Assembly: GCF_000735525.1 (NCBI RefSeq)
Contig: NZ_JMPR01000004.1
Span: 186,001-250,000, forward strand
Source of the DNA: Tatumella ptyseos ATCC 33301
GTDB taxonomy: Bacteria > Pseudomonadota > Gammaproteobacteria > Enterobacterales > Enterobacteriaceae
DNA: 64,000 nt
Direction: 5' to 3'
Part shown: positions 1 through 7,999 of the stretch, one piece after another
Layout: each line of letters starts with the position of its first letter
Position numbering within the stretch: the stretch's first letter is position 1
Notes under the pieces: model-generated
Told to the model about the DNA's origin: nothing
The model's database searches: none
What the model saw: only the letters and a program-made list of their open reading frames with translations
Position numbers and translations under genes: made by a program

Positions 1-134
1 ACAGTAACTGCATCAGCCATAACGAACCGGTCAGCTCATCATTTACGGTGCGTCAGCGGCCACAGGACATTATGCTGACCTGCAAATACTGTGAAAAAGA
101 ATTTGCCCGTCATGTCGTCATGGGGCACTGGTAA
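1..134 (+). CDS. pyrI: Aspartate carbamoyltransferase regulatory chain, C-terminal fragment
   Basis: The window opens inside this gene; 43 codons remain in the frame starting at base 3, ending in TAA at 132-134. The fragment carries the C-terminal zinc-domain signature, with [13 protein letters not shown] followed by CKYCEKEF, whose cysteines bind structural zinc in the PyrI family. PyrI binds CTP/ATP and sets the allosteric response of the PyrB catalytic trimers in the first committed step of pyrimidine synthesis. ridA follows downstream on the same strand, as in E. coli. The product ends in VVMGHW, so the tail differs slightly from the E. coli protein. Identification is firm although the start lies outside the window. 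Confidence 0.95.
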   Translation, partial: SNCISHNEPVSSSFTVRQRPQDIMLTCKYCEKEFARHVVMGHW

Positions 135-212
135 TCATCACTCACCCTTTTATAATGGGGATGCATCCGCCTGAGGGCTGAGTCGTCCTCGTATATTCAT
201 TAAGGAGAAGTT

Positions 213-599
213 ATGTCCCGCGTCATCAGTACCGAAAATGCACCGGCTGCTATCGGCCCGTATGTACAGGCTGTCGATCTCGGCAATATGATCATTACTT
301 CCGGCCAGATCCCGGTTGATCCAAAAACCGGTGATGTTCCTGAGGATGTTACTGCTCAGACCCGCCAGTCTCTGGCAAACGTCAAAGCTATTATCGAAGA
401 AGCCGGACTGACCGTTGGCGATATCGTAAAAACCACCGTCTTCGTCAAAGACTTAAACGATTTCACCACCGTCAATGCCGCGTATGAAGCCTTCTTTACT
501 GAAAATCAGTCCGGCTTTCCTGCGCGCTCTTGCGTGGAAGTCGCTCGTCTGCCAAAAGACGTAAAAATTGAAATTGAAGCGATTGCCGTCCGTCGCTGA
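213..599 (+). CDS. ridA: 2-iminobutanoate/2-iminopropanoate deaminase RidA
   Basis: A 128-residue protein of the YjgF/YER057c/UK114 (Rid) family, the usual family length. RidA hydrolyses reactive enamine/imine intermediates released by pyridoxal-phosphate enzymes such as threonine dehydratase, which protects other PLP enzymes. The N-terminal APAAIGPYVQAV and the segment around FPARSCVEVARLP match the trimer-interface active site; the arginine of PARS is the conserved substrate-binding residue. The ATG at 213 has AAGGAG seven bases upstream. It follows pyrI by 78 bp on the same strand, the E. coli order, and is probably transcribed with the pyr genes. The cytosolic location is inferred from the absence of a signal sequence. 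Confidence 0.96.
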   Translation: MSRVISTENAPAAIGPYVQAVDLGNMIITSGQIPVDPKTGDVPEDVTAQTRQSLANVKAIIEEAGLTVGDIVKTTVFVKDLNDFTTVNAAYEAFFTENQSGFPARSCVEVARLPKDVKIEIEAIAVRR

Positions 600-739
600 T
601 ACCGATAGCGGCTCCTCCGGGAGCCGCTTCCGCACTTTATTTCTCCCCTGTGCTGCCTTCACTACCGTCCTGACACCTTCATTTGCCTTTTTAAGCTTCT
701 TTGTTCTGAATCAAACTCCAATCACTTATTTCACTGAAA

Positions 740-786
740 ATACCACATATAGTGTTTAGAATTATATCTAACACTATATATAGGTG
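740..786 (+). promoter_or_regulatory. Tandem NrdR boxes upstream of nrdD
   Basis: Two 16-bp near-palindromes lie at 740-755 and 771-786. Each matches 13 of 16 positions of the NrdR box consensus acaCwAtATaTwgtgt as I recall it. The spacing is 15 bp (31 bp start to start), the phasing typical of NrdR operators. NrdR represses ribonucleotide reductase operons when (d)ATP is plentiful. The second box runs into the AGGTGA ribosome-binding site at 782-787, so a bound repressor would cover the translation start region; the promoter must therefore lie across or upstream of the boxes. Confidence 0.8.
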
Positions 787-792
787 ATCTTG

Positions 793-2928
793 ATGGATAC
801 TATCGTTGTAAAACGGGATGGTTGCAAAGTACCCTTCTGCCGGCAGCGCATCGTGGATGCCATCCGGGCCGCAGCCAGTGCCGCCGGAGTGACCGATCCC
901 GCGTATTGTGAGCAGATGGCCGACCAGGTCTGTGCAGAGTTACTGCAAAACCCGGAGCTGGATATCAGCCGGATCCAGCAGGTGGTAGAAGATACGCTGA
1001 TGACAGGTCCGTGGCCGGATGTGGCCCGCTGCTATATTGAATATCGTCATGACAGGGATACCCGTCGCGAACAGCGCAGCCAGCTCTACCGGGAGATCCG
1101 CGGGCTAATTGAACAGACGAATACGTCTCTGCTGAACGAAAATGCGAATAAAGACAGTAAAGTGATCCCGACGCAGCGGGATTTACTGGCAGGGATCGTC
1201 GCCAGACATTATGCGCGGCAGCATATTTTACCGGCCCGGGTGATGAAGGCGCATGACCGCGGAGAAATCCATTTTCACGACCTGGACTACTCTCCGTTCT
1301 TCCCGATGTTCAATTGCATGCTGATTGACCTGGAAGGAATGCTGACCCGGGGATTTAAAATGGGTAATGCCGAAATTGCGCCGCCCAAATCCATTGCCAC
1401 GGCAACCGCAGTGACCGCACAAATCATCGCTCAGGTCGCCAGCCATATTTATGGCGGTACCACGATTAATCGTATTGATGAAGTCCTCGCGCCCTATGTG
1501 GAAGCCAGCCTGCAACGTCACCGTGATACGGGCCGGGAATGGCAGGTTGCCGATGTTGAAGCCTATGCCGAGGCCCGGACACGTAAAGAGTGTTATGACG
1601 CGTTTCAGGCACTGGAATATGAAGTGAATACCCTGCACACCGCGAACGGCCAGACGCCGTTTGTGACTTTCGGTTTCGGACTGGGGACATCTGCTGCCTC
1701 CCGCATGATCCAGACCTCGATTCTGCAAAACCGCATCGCCGGGCTGGGTAAAAACCATAAAACGGCGGTGTTCCCGAAACTGGTATTCGCCATCCGCGAC
1801 GGGATCAACCACCGGCCCGGAGACTGTAACTACGATATTAAACAACTGGCGCTGGAATGTGCCAGCCAGCGGATGTACCCGGATATTCTGAATTACGACC
1901 AGGTAGTAAAAATTACCGGGTCCTTTAAGACCCCGATGGGCTGCCGCAGTTTTCTGGGCGTTTATGAGGAAGAAGGCCGGCAGATCCACGAAGGACGGAA
2001 CAATATCGGTGTGGTCAGTCTGAACCTCCCGCGGATCGCTCTGGAAGCGGCAGGCGATGAGACGCGCTTTTGGTCATTGCTCGATGAACGCCTGGAGATC
2101 GCCCGGCAGGCGTTACTGACCCGTATCCACCGGCTGGAGAATACCTGTGCCAGAGTTGCGCCGATCCTGTATATGGAAGGGGCCTGTGGTGTCCGCCTCA
2201 ATGCGGATGACAACGTCGGCAAGATATTCCGGAACGGCCGGGCCTCGATCTCACTGGGCTTTATCGGCCTGCATGAAACGATTAACGCGCTGAAAGGTCA
2301 GCAGCAGCATCTGTTTGACTCCGCAGAGTTGCAGCAGACAGCCCTGGCGATTGTCAGCCGGTTACGCGCGGCGACCGACTTATGGAAGGCAGAGACCGGT
2401 TACGGGTTCAGTCTTTACAGCACGCCGAGTGAGAACCTGTGCGATCGTTTCTGCCGGCTGGATGCTGCTGAATTTGGTGTGGTTCCGGGAGTCACCGATA
2501 AGGGCTATTACACCAACAGTTTCCATCTGGATGTGGAAAAGGCCGCCAATCCTTACGATAAAATTGATTTTGAATCTCCCTATCCGGCTCTCTCTGACGG
2601 TGGTTTCATCTGCTATGGTGAGTATCCGAACCTGCGCCATAATCTGAAAGCCCTGGAAGATGTCTGGGACTACAGCTATTCCCGTATCCCTTATTACGGC
2701 ACCAATACCCCGATCGATGAGTGCTATGACTGTGGTTTTAAAGGCGAGTTTAACTGTACCAGCAAAGGATTTACCTGCCCGCAATGCGGCAATCATGAGC
2801 CGGCCAGAGTCTCTGTGACCCGGCGAGTGTGCGGTTACCTGGGCAGTCCCGATGCCCGCCCCTTTAATCACGGAAAACAGGAAGAAGTCAGACGCCGGGT
2901 AAAACATATGCCCGACGGGCTGGCCTGA
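793..2928 (+). CDS. nrdD: Anaerobic ribonucleoside-triphosphate reductase, catalytic subunit
   Basis: Class III ribonucleotide reductase, reducing NTPs to dNTPs under anaerobiosis with formate as reductant. The product is 711 residues (E. coli 712). The N-terminal ATP-cone is recognisable (VVKRDGCKVPF), the central barrel includes LLNENANKDSKV, and the C-terminal part has a four-cysteine zinc site (CYDCGF and CPQCG) and the glycyl-radical loop RRVCGYLGS, whose glycine carries the radical made by NrdG. I chose ATG 793 because AGGTGA at 782-787 is spaced for it; an in-frame GTG at 784 overlaps that site. nrdG follows eight bases after the stop. In E. coli the tre genes and mgtA separate this operon from ridA; here they are missing. 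Confidence 0.97.
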   Translation: MDTIVVKRDGCKVPFCRQRIVDAIRAAASAAGVTDPAYCEQMADQVCAELLQNPELDISRIQQVVEDTLMTGPWPDVARCYIEYRHDRDTRREQRSQLYREIRGLIEQTNTSLLNENANKDSKVIPTQRDLLAGIVARHYARQHILPARVMKAHDRGEIHFHDLDYSPFFPMFNCMLIDLEGMLTRGFKMGNAEIAPPKSIATATAVTAQIIAQVASHIYGGTTINRIDEVLAPYVEASLQRHRDTGREWQVADVEAYAEARTRKECYDAFQALEYEVNTLHTANGQTPFVTFGFGLGTSAASRMIQTSILQNRIAGLGKNHKTAVFPKLVFAIRDGINHRPGDCNYDIKQLALECASQRMYPDILNYDQVVKITGSFKTPMGCRSFLGVYEEEGRQIHEGRNNIGVVSLNLPRIALEAAGDETRFWSLLDERLEIARQALLTRIHRLENTCARVAPILYMEGACGVRLNADDNVGKIFRNGRASISLGFIGLHETINALKGQQQHLFDSAELQQTALAIVSRLRAATDLWKAETGYGFSLYSTPSENLCDRFCRLDAAEFGVVPGVTDKGYYTNSFHLDVEKAANPYDKIDFESPYPALSDGGFICYGEYPNLRHNLKALEDVWDYSYSRIPYYGTNTPIDECYDCGFKGEFNCTSKGFTCPQCGNHEPARVSVTRRVCGYLGSPDARPFNHGKQEEVRRRVKHMPDGLA

Positions 2929-2935
2929 TCATGCC

Positions 2936-3415
2936 ATGAATTATCATCGCTACTATCCGCTGGATGTGGTCAACGGACCGGGGACCCGCTGTACTCTGTT
3001 TGTCGCGGGCTGTGAACATCATTGCCGGGGATGCTATAACCAGTCCACATGGCGGGTGGATTCCGGCCAGCCGTTTACCCGTCAGGAGGAAGACAGGATC
3101 ATCGCGGATCTTAACGACATACGCATCCCACGCCAGGGATTATCCTTATCCGGCGGCGATCCGCTCCACCCGGCCAATGTCACTGCCGTGTTACAACTGG
3201 TGAAGCGCGTCGTCAGTGAATGTCCGGAAAAGGATATCTGGCTGTGGACCGGATACCATTTTCAATGGCTGACCGCTGCCCAGCGCGAAGTCACGCGGCA
3301 CATTCACGTGCTGGTGGATGGTCCCTTCATCGAATCTGAAAAGGATCTGTCACTCAAATGGCGCGGTAGCCGGAATCAACGGATCTGGTATCTGCGTCAG
3401 GCCCGGGAGCCCTGA
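2936..3415 (+). CDS. nrdG: Anaerobic ribonucleotide reductase-activating protein (radical SAM)
   Basis: A 159-residue activase of NrdD. It uses a [4Fe-4S] cluster and S-adenosylmethionine to generate the glycyl radical on NrdD. The radical-SAM cysteine motif CEHHCRGC fits the CxxxCxxC pattern, followed by YNQSTWRVDSGQPF and SLSGGDPLHP, which contains the SAM-binding GGDP. It is slightly longer than the E. coli protein (154) through a divergent tail. The ATG at 2936 lies eight bases after nrdD in the same operon; no strong Shine-Dalgarno sequence is visible, so translational coupling to nrdD is likely. A GC-rich inverted repeat (3400-3407 with 3419-3426) overlaps the stop but has no T-run. Confidence 0.96.
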   Translation: MNYHRYYPLDVVNGPGTRCTLFVAGCEHHCRGCYNQSTWRVDSGQPFTRQEEDRIIADLNDIRIPRQGLSLSGGDPLHPANVTAVLQLVKRVVSECPEKDIWLWTGYHFQWLTAAQREVTRHIHVLVDGPFIESEKDLSLKWRGSRNQRIWYLRQAREP

Positions 3416-3439
3416 TTGCCCGGGCCGTCAGCAGAGCTT

Positions 3440-4642
3440 TCAGCGCACACCTTCCCTGCGGGATAGCGGTTTTGCGGCGTTGGAACGGGAATTAAGGTAA
3501 TTACCGCACGGAATTTCGACATATTTATGCAGAAGCCAGCCACAGAACACACTGACAATGATCGCCAGCACCAGTAACAGTACAGCTTCCGGCGTAGTGT
3601 ATTTCTCTCCGCCGATCCAGCGGTTAAGCAGCATCAGGAGGGTAAAGTGGATCATATAAAACCCGAAGGAAATATCGCCCAGCCATTGCATCACCGGCCA
3701 GTTCAGGAATGAGGTCTTCCCCTGAATATCGCTGACCGCCAGCGAGCCCAGCAATAAAACCAGCGGCAGTAACATCACGAGATTAAAGCTGAACTGGAAA
3801 GGAACATATAAATCAATAATATAACTCAGCACCACCAGCGAAAAACTCACGCCGGTACTGATGCGGATAAAATACCCTTCCAGAATAATTCGGGACAGTA
3901 CCAGGCCGATCACAAATTCGAAAATCCGGGTGATCGGCAATGTATAAGAAAGCCAGAACTGAATTTCACCGATCGGAAAAGGCCAGCCGGAGAGCAGCGG
4001 TTCATTATGCGTAAAGTAGTAGATGACGGACTGGCTGATAATCATCCCGGCATAGCAGAGAAAAACGGTGGTCCAGAGTTTGTCTGCCGGTAGTGCTTTT
4101 ACCCAGCGGAACACAACCGGGAAGAGGAGATAAAACAGCACAATGGCACCGAGAAACCAGCTGGGGGTGTTCCCGCCGATATAATTTTCTACCCTCGGGA
4201 TCCAGGCCTGCACCAGCAGGACGTTAGGCACCCAGATATCCGGACGATGGATGCTGACTACACCACAAAGTAGCGCTATCAGCATGACGACCACATTCAT
4301 CGGATAGATTTTCGCCAGGCGCCGCCGGTAAAAACGCAAAGGGTGATCGACCGGACGGGATGACCAGCCCATCACAAAACCGCTGAGAATAAAAAACAGG
4401 GAAACGCTGACCCAGCCTGAAATGCTAAAGATAAAGGAATATACGTCACTGACACGTGGGCTGGCAAAGGGTGCCAGTATGGCGTTGAGTGAAGAGTGGA
4501 AAAAGAATACTCCGATGGCTGCAATAAAGCGGATACCGTTCAGGGAGGTCAGGTTGGGCAACATGCCCTTTTCGTTACGCTGAACAATATGGTGTGCAGT
4601 AGATGGCTGAGATGAGTGTATCGGCAATGTCTCATTGTGCAT
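3440..4642 (-). CDS. Acyltransferase 3 family membrane protein
   Basis: A 400-residue integral membrane protein of the acyltransferase-3 (OafA/YrhL-like) family. After a polar stretch of about 30 residues come SLNGIRFIAAIGVFFFHSS, which carries the family's RxxA/H motif (the histidine is the presumed catalytic residue), and FFILSGFVMGW, then roughly ten hydrophobic segments. Members transfer acetyl, succinyl or similar groups to sugars of surface polysaccharides or other extracytoplasmic acceptors; the substrate here cannot be read from sequence. It stands alone, convergent with nrdG, and is not part of the E. coli neighbourhood of either flanking block, so it looks like an accessory gene at a rearrangement junction. 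No specific symbol is justified. Confidence 0.85.
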   Translation of the reverse strand: MHNETLPIHSSQPSTAHHIVQRNEKGMLPNLTSLNGIRFIAAIGVFFFHSSLNAILAPFASPRVSDVYSFIFSISGWVSVSLFFILSGFVMGWSSRPVDHPLRFYRRRLAKIYPMNVVVMLIALLCGVVSIHRPDIWVPNVLLVQAWIPRVENYIGGNTPSWFLGAIVLFYLLFPVVFRWVKALPADKLWTTVFLCYAGMIISQSVIYYFTHNEPLLSGWPFPIGEIQFWLSYTLPITRIFEFVIGLVLSRIILEGYFIRISTGVSFSLVVLSYIIDLYVPFQFSFNLVMLLPLVLLLGSLAVSDIQGKTSFLNWPVMQWLGDISFGFYMIHFTLLMLLNRWIGGEKYTTPEAVLLLVLAIIVSVFCGWLLHKYVEIPCGNYLNSRSNAAKPLSRREGVR

Positions 4643-5028
4643 ATATCCCCCGGGTAAAACAGAAACCGTTAGATAACACGTTAATTTTAATAAATTAAAT
4701 TAACGTATAATATGGACTGGTTGTCTCATGCAAGTGAGGAGCTTTAACGCGCTTATCTGACAGTAATTCCTTATGATGGCTCTGAAGCATTAAGTGCAGA
4801 ACGGGTATTCACTTTCATACTGCCGGCCTTCACTATGGTTCGCCAGCCCTGTTAATTGCAAGCAAAAATGATTAAAGAAATTAACATTTCTTGTCAGTGT
4901 TTTTAATTTATCACCCGCAACGGGTATTCAGATATCCGAAAATTAACGCCGGGGGATAGCCGGAATCAGCACAAAAAGGATCAGAATAGCGGAAGGGAAT
5001 GGCGTCCTGCAGACGCCATGAATGGTAC
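4643..5028. other. Non-coding gap between acyltransferase gene and yhbP
   Basis: These 386 bp have no credible open reading frame on either strand. The part nearest the acyltransferase (about 4670-4730) is very AT-rich, with runs such as TTAATTTTAATAAATTAAAT, and probably contains its promoter, though I cannot place -35 and -10 boxes securely. An inverted repeat at 4999-5019 (ATGGCGTC/GACGCCAT arms around CTGCA) lies just downstream of yhbP on the minus strand and may end that transcript, but no T-run follows directly. I see no insertion-sequence ends, tRNA fragment or direct repeats. Confidence 0.6.
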
Positions 5029-5463
5029 TCAGGAAGAACGGGACCAGTGGACTTTTTTTCCGAAACCCAGAGTGTTATCGGTCATCTTCAGTTCATCCAG
5101 CCGTATCTCCCATAACGGGGCTTTCATCGCCCGGGCAATCGGAAAATGTTGCTGATAACAGGCCAGCGCCTGCTTTTCCCTTTCACCTTCAGGACGGAAT
5201 ATCTCTCCCGCATACTGGATGCCCTGAATCTTCATGACAGAACGGGTGGGTGTGGTCACCGTACCTGCGACACGGGGGTTGAGGCGCATTAATTCACCGT
5301 GCCGGGTGGTCTCCTCCGTCATCAGCCAGAACGCAATGCCGGTTTCATCCAGCACATAAAAGCAGTTGGCTGCCCATAAGGTGTCACCGCTACCGGTACA
5401 GAGTGTCAGCACATGGTTTTTTTTCAGATAGTTAAGGCAATGGTGCAGATCCGACATAGGCAT
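5029..5463 (-). CDS. yhbP: UPF0306 family protein YhbP (flavin-binding split-barrel type)
   Basis: A 144-residue protein matching E. coli YhbP (147 residues). Diagnostic stretches are [33 protein letters not shown] and the C-terminal [20 protein letters not shown]. The family resembles pyridoxamine-phosphate-oxidase-like split barrels, but no reaction is established, so the flavin link is only family inference. Two starts are possible, 5463 and an ATG two codons later at 5457; neither has a strong Shine-Dalgarno sequence. It is divergent from yhbQ, 80 bp away, as in E. coli. It is the first gene of the conserved yhbP-yhbW block after the junction gap. Confidence 0.9.
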   Translation of the reverse strand: MPMSDLHHCLNYLKKNHVLTLCTGSGDTLWAANCFYVLDETGIAFWLMTEETTRHGELMRLNPRVAGTVTTPTRSVMKIQGIQYAGEIFRPEGEREKQALACYQQHFPIARAMKAPLWEIRLDELKMTDNTLGFGKKVHWSRSS

Positions 5464-5543
5464 CCCCGGGTGATGAAATCATGACATTCGCAGACATTGC
5501 GCGCTACACTGCCCGCTCTGAACTGAACAGGATAATTATCAGG

Positions 5544-5831
5544 ATGGAAAATCGCTGGTTTCTTTATATGGTGCGTACAGCCACCGGTGCGTTGTATACC
5601 GGGATTACTACCGATGTCGCACGGCGATTTTTACAACATCAGCGCGGTACAGGTGCGAGGGCGTTACGGGGTAAAGGTCCGCTGACGCTGGTATTTCAGT
5701 GCCCTGCCGGTGACCGGTCACAGGCATCACGACTGGAATACCAGGTAAAGCAACGGACCCGGGCGGATAAGCTGTTACTGGTCAGCGACCAGCCCGCCGA
5801 CCTGTCACCCTGGCTTATCGATCACCCGTAA
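5544..5831 (+). CDS. yhbQ: GIY-YIG domain nuclease family protein YhbQ
   Basis: A small 95-residue protein consisting of a single GIY-YIG domain (UPF0213, YhbQ). The catalytic motif appears as FLYMVRT followed by LYTGIT, with the conserved arginine in RRFLQHQ and glutamate in the LEYQVKQ helix. Family members are structure-related to UvrC/SLX1 nucleases; E. coli YhbQ has been linked to DNA damage, but its physiological substrate is unclear. The reading frame is open from 5481, but the family starts close to WFLY, so I chose ATG 5544 over the upstream ATG. The 3' end overlaps the end of the convergent yhbS by ten bases. Confidence 0.9.
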   Translation: MENRWFLYMVRTATGALYTGITTDVARRFLQHQRGTGARALRGKGPLTLVFQCPAGDRSQASRLEYQVKQRTRADKLLLVSDQPADLSPWLIDHP

Positions 5832-6322
5832 AACGGCGCGGAAAGCTGTAACTCGCCGGCTTCATCCCCGACCGGATCGTTCGCCAGCGGATAAATAAGC
5901 AACGTCTGCTGCCGGTTATCGGCCGGTAACTGATAATGCAGTTTTTCACCCGGCCGGAACCCGACCTGTGTCAGGCAGGGCAGGTTTTCTCTGGCAACCA
6001 CAGCCCCATAGCCAAACTCATTCAGGGTATCCAGGGCTTCCCGGACCAGCTGTTCATCAAGCGCAAGTGACCGGCAGGCGGCATCGATAGCCAGAGGAGA
6101 CAGTAGCACCCAGCCTTTGTCTTCTCCCGCCAGAGTGACCGGGCTGAAGGCTGCATATCCCAGAATCTGGCCTTCGTCATCGGTAGCCACCATCCCCAGG
6201 GTCAGTAACCCCTGCTCACGTAGCTGTCTGACCCGTTCCGCTTCCTGCTCTGAGCCGAAGCAGTTTTTCAATAAACGGTCGATGCCTGGCGCATCAATAC
6301 CAATTTCAGTCCGAATTAGCAT
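5822..6322 (-). CDS. yhbS: GNAT family N-acetyltransferase YhbS
   Basis: A 166-residue GNAT-fold protein aligned along its length with E. coli YhbS. It begins [18 protein letters not shown] and carries [21 protein letters not shown] (strands 2-4) followed by [20 protein letters not shown]. The canonical acetyl-CoA loop R/QxxGxG/A is poorly kept here ([10 protein letters not shown] where relatives have RGQGLARQL), so cofactor binding may be weakened. The substrate is unknown; E. coli work suggests a role in small-RNA-linked stress control, which I cannot confirm. Its start overlaps the end of ubiT by seven bases, so the two are translationally coupled. Confidence 0.88.
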   Translation of the reverse strand: MLIRTEIGIDAPGIDRLLKNCFGSEQEAERVRQLREQGLLTLGMVATDDEGQILGYAAFSPVTLAGEDKGWVLLSPLAIDAACRSLALDEQLVREALDTLNEFGYGAVVARENLPCLTQVGFRPGEKLHYQLPADNRQQTLLIYPLANDPVGDEAGELQLSAPFYG

Positions 6323-6840
6323 GAGTTCTCTTCGCGCACCGTTATTACGCTGGCGTCCTGTGTCATTCCTGCTTCTGTAAATGCAGCCAGATGCTGCAAC
6401 CCCTTAAGTAATATTGCCGGCATAGATTCGGGCTCGATAGCATCCATCAGGTTTTTTACTGCCAGTCCTAATTCTGTATCGCCTTCCACAACCAGCCGAC
6501 GCTGAAAGAATAACATATCCGGGTCTTTCCGGCCTGCCGCGAGTAAAATCAAATCATTAGTATCCGCACGAAACCAGACATCCGCGTCCTGCCCGTCAGT
6601 GATCATAATCCGGTTGTTTTCCAGCGTCATCACCCACTTCAGCCGCAGGTCACGGATATCAATGCCCAGACGGCGCTGATGCAGAAAGTCAATGTCACCG
6701 GCCGTGATCAGCTGCCGGTATTGCCAGTTTATCAGTTGCCGTAATAAGGCCTTTTTACAGGAGAAAGGAACCAGACCTAGAGGCCCGGCCAGGAGGTTCG
6801 GCATTTCACTGACCAGATGATGATGTAATCGCTGCAGCAT
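6316..6840 (-). CDS. ubiT: Anaerobic ubiquinone biosynthesis accessory factor UbiT (SCP2 domain)
   Basis: A 174-residue SCP2-type lipid-binding protein orthologous to E. coli UbiT (formerly YhbT). It is thought to bind the hydrophobic ubiquinone intermediates for the O2-independent hydroxylation pathway run by UbiU-UbiV. The signature is DADVWFRADTNDLILLAAGRKDPD, shown here only in part, then FFQRRLVVEGDTELGLAVKNLMDAI, the conserved SCP2 pocket region. The frame extends upstream to a TTG at 6852, but ATG 6840 is preceded by TGAGGA at good spacing. It is divergent from ubiU across a 154 bp gap, the E. coli arrangement, with yhbS overlapping downstream. Confidence 0.92.
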   Translation of the reverse strand: MLQRLHHHLVSEMPNLLAGPLGLVPFSCKKALLRQLINWQYRQLITAGDIDFLHQRRLGIDIRDLRLKWVMTLENNRIMITDGQDADVWFRADTNDLILLAAGRKDPDMLFFQRRLVVEGDTELGLAVKNLMDAIEPESMPAILLKGLQHLAAFTEAGMTQDASVITVREENSC

Positions 6841-6994
6841 ATTTTTCCTCAAATCGGTAGTAGGAAGACGGCTGCTATTTTAACTATCGCTGCGACAATT
6901 TTTGTGATTAACCCGCCATACACTGCCCTGTATCAACTTTTCGGTGGATAAATTTCCCTACACTTTTCTCCCTGGTCTTTACAGGGAGAACGCT

Positions 6995-7990
6995 ATGGAA
7001 CTGCTGTGCCCGGCGGGAAATTTACCCGCGCTGAAAGTCGCCGCAGATAACGGGGCTGACGCTGTCTATGTCGGCCTGAAAGATGATACCAATGCCCGCC
7101 ATTTTACGGGGCTTAACTTCACACCTGTCCGGCTGAAAGAAGCGGCCCGGTATCTGCATCAGCGAAAGAAAAAGCTGCATGTCGCGGTCAACACGTTCGC
7201 TCATCCGGAGGGGTTCAATCGCTGGAAACAGGCAATTGATATTGCCGCAGACAGCGGCGCGGATGCACTGATCCTCGCCGACCCCGCCTTGCTGGATTAC
7301 GCCTGTACCCACCACCCGACCGTGGAGCGGCACTTATCGGTCCAGGCGTCAGCCACCAATACCGAAGCCATTCTCTTTTATCAACGTGAGTTCGCTGTTC
7401 ATCGTGTCGTTCTGCCGCGCGTCCTGTCATTACACCAGGTCCGGCAACTGGCGCGGGAAACCACCGTCCCGCTGGAAGTCTTTGCCTTCGGCAGCCTGTG
7501 TATTATGGCCGAAGGACGCTGCTATCTTTCTTCCTGGATGACAGGTGAATCCCCGAATACCGCGGGTGCCTGCTCACCGGCCAGATTTGTTCGCTGGCAA
7601 ACCACCAGGCAAGGCATGGAGGCCAGGCTTAACGAGGTGCTTATCGATAGCTATCCGCCACACGAAAATGCAGGTTACCCCACACTCTGTAAAGGACGCT
7701 ATCAGGTTGACGGTCAGTGCTACCACGTGCTGGAAGAGCCCACGAGCCTGAATACGCTGGCCTTACTGCCGGAACTGCAAAAGATGGGTATTGTCTCGGT
7801 AAAAATTGAAGGACGACAGCGCAGCCCCGCCTATGTCAGGCAGATAGCGACCGTCTGGCGGCAAGCCATCGACCACTGTCTGAAATCTCCGGCGACCTTT
7901 AATGTCGACCCGCGCTGGATGCAGCAACTGGGTGAACTGGCGGAAGGTACGCAAACCACACTGGGTGCTCTGCACCGCCAATGGCAATAG
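6995..7990 (+). CDS. ubiU: O2-independent ubiquinone hydroxylase subunit UbiU (U32 peptidase family)
   Basis: A 331-residue protein, the same length as E. coli UbiU (YhbU). UbiU and UbiV form a heterodimer in which each holds a [4Fe-4S] cluster; it hydroxylates ubiquinone precursors anaerobically using prephenate as oxygen donor. Hallmarks are MELLCPAGNLPALK at the N-terminus, SVQASATNTEA, the U32 signature region EVFAFGSLCIMAEGRCYLS, and further cysteines in GACSPAR and PTLCKGRY that are the likely cluster ligands. ATG 6995 has AGGGAGAA at 6983-6990; an upstream in-frame start at 6944 lacks such a site. ubiV starts nine bases after the stop, so they form an operon. Confidence 0.95.
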   Translation: MELLCPAGNLPALKVAADNGADAVYVGLKDDTNARHFTGLNFTPVRLKEAARYLHQRKKKLHVAVNTFAHPEGFNRWKQAIDIAADSGADALILADPALLDYACTHHPTVERHLSVQASATNTEAILFYQREFAVHRVVLPRVLSLHQVRQLARETTVPLEVFAFGSLCIMAEGRCYLSSWMTGESPNTAGACSPARFVRWQTTRQGMEARLNEVLIDSYPPHENAGYPTLCKGRYQVDGQCYHVLEEPTSLNTLALLPELQKMGIVSVKIEGRQRSPAYVRQIATVWRQAIDHCLKSPATFNVDPRWMQQLGELAEGTQTTLGALHRQWQ

Positions 7991-7999
7991 GAAACAACC

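Noticed and set aside
568-759. 63-codon frame between ridA and nrdD
   Set aside because: It overlaps the ridA end in another frame and runs into the NrdR box; there is no ribosome-binding site and no similarity to a known protein.
1228-1989. 253-codon frame antisense to nrdD
   Set aside because: nrdD is intact and conserved on the other strand; the antisense product looks like no known protein.
6853-6994. Possible FNR site between ubiT and ubiU
   Set aside because: Anaerobic control would make sense, and an ATCAA half-site exists in TGTATCAACTT, but the partner half TTGAT at the proper distance is missing, so no box is claimed.
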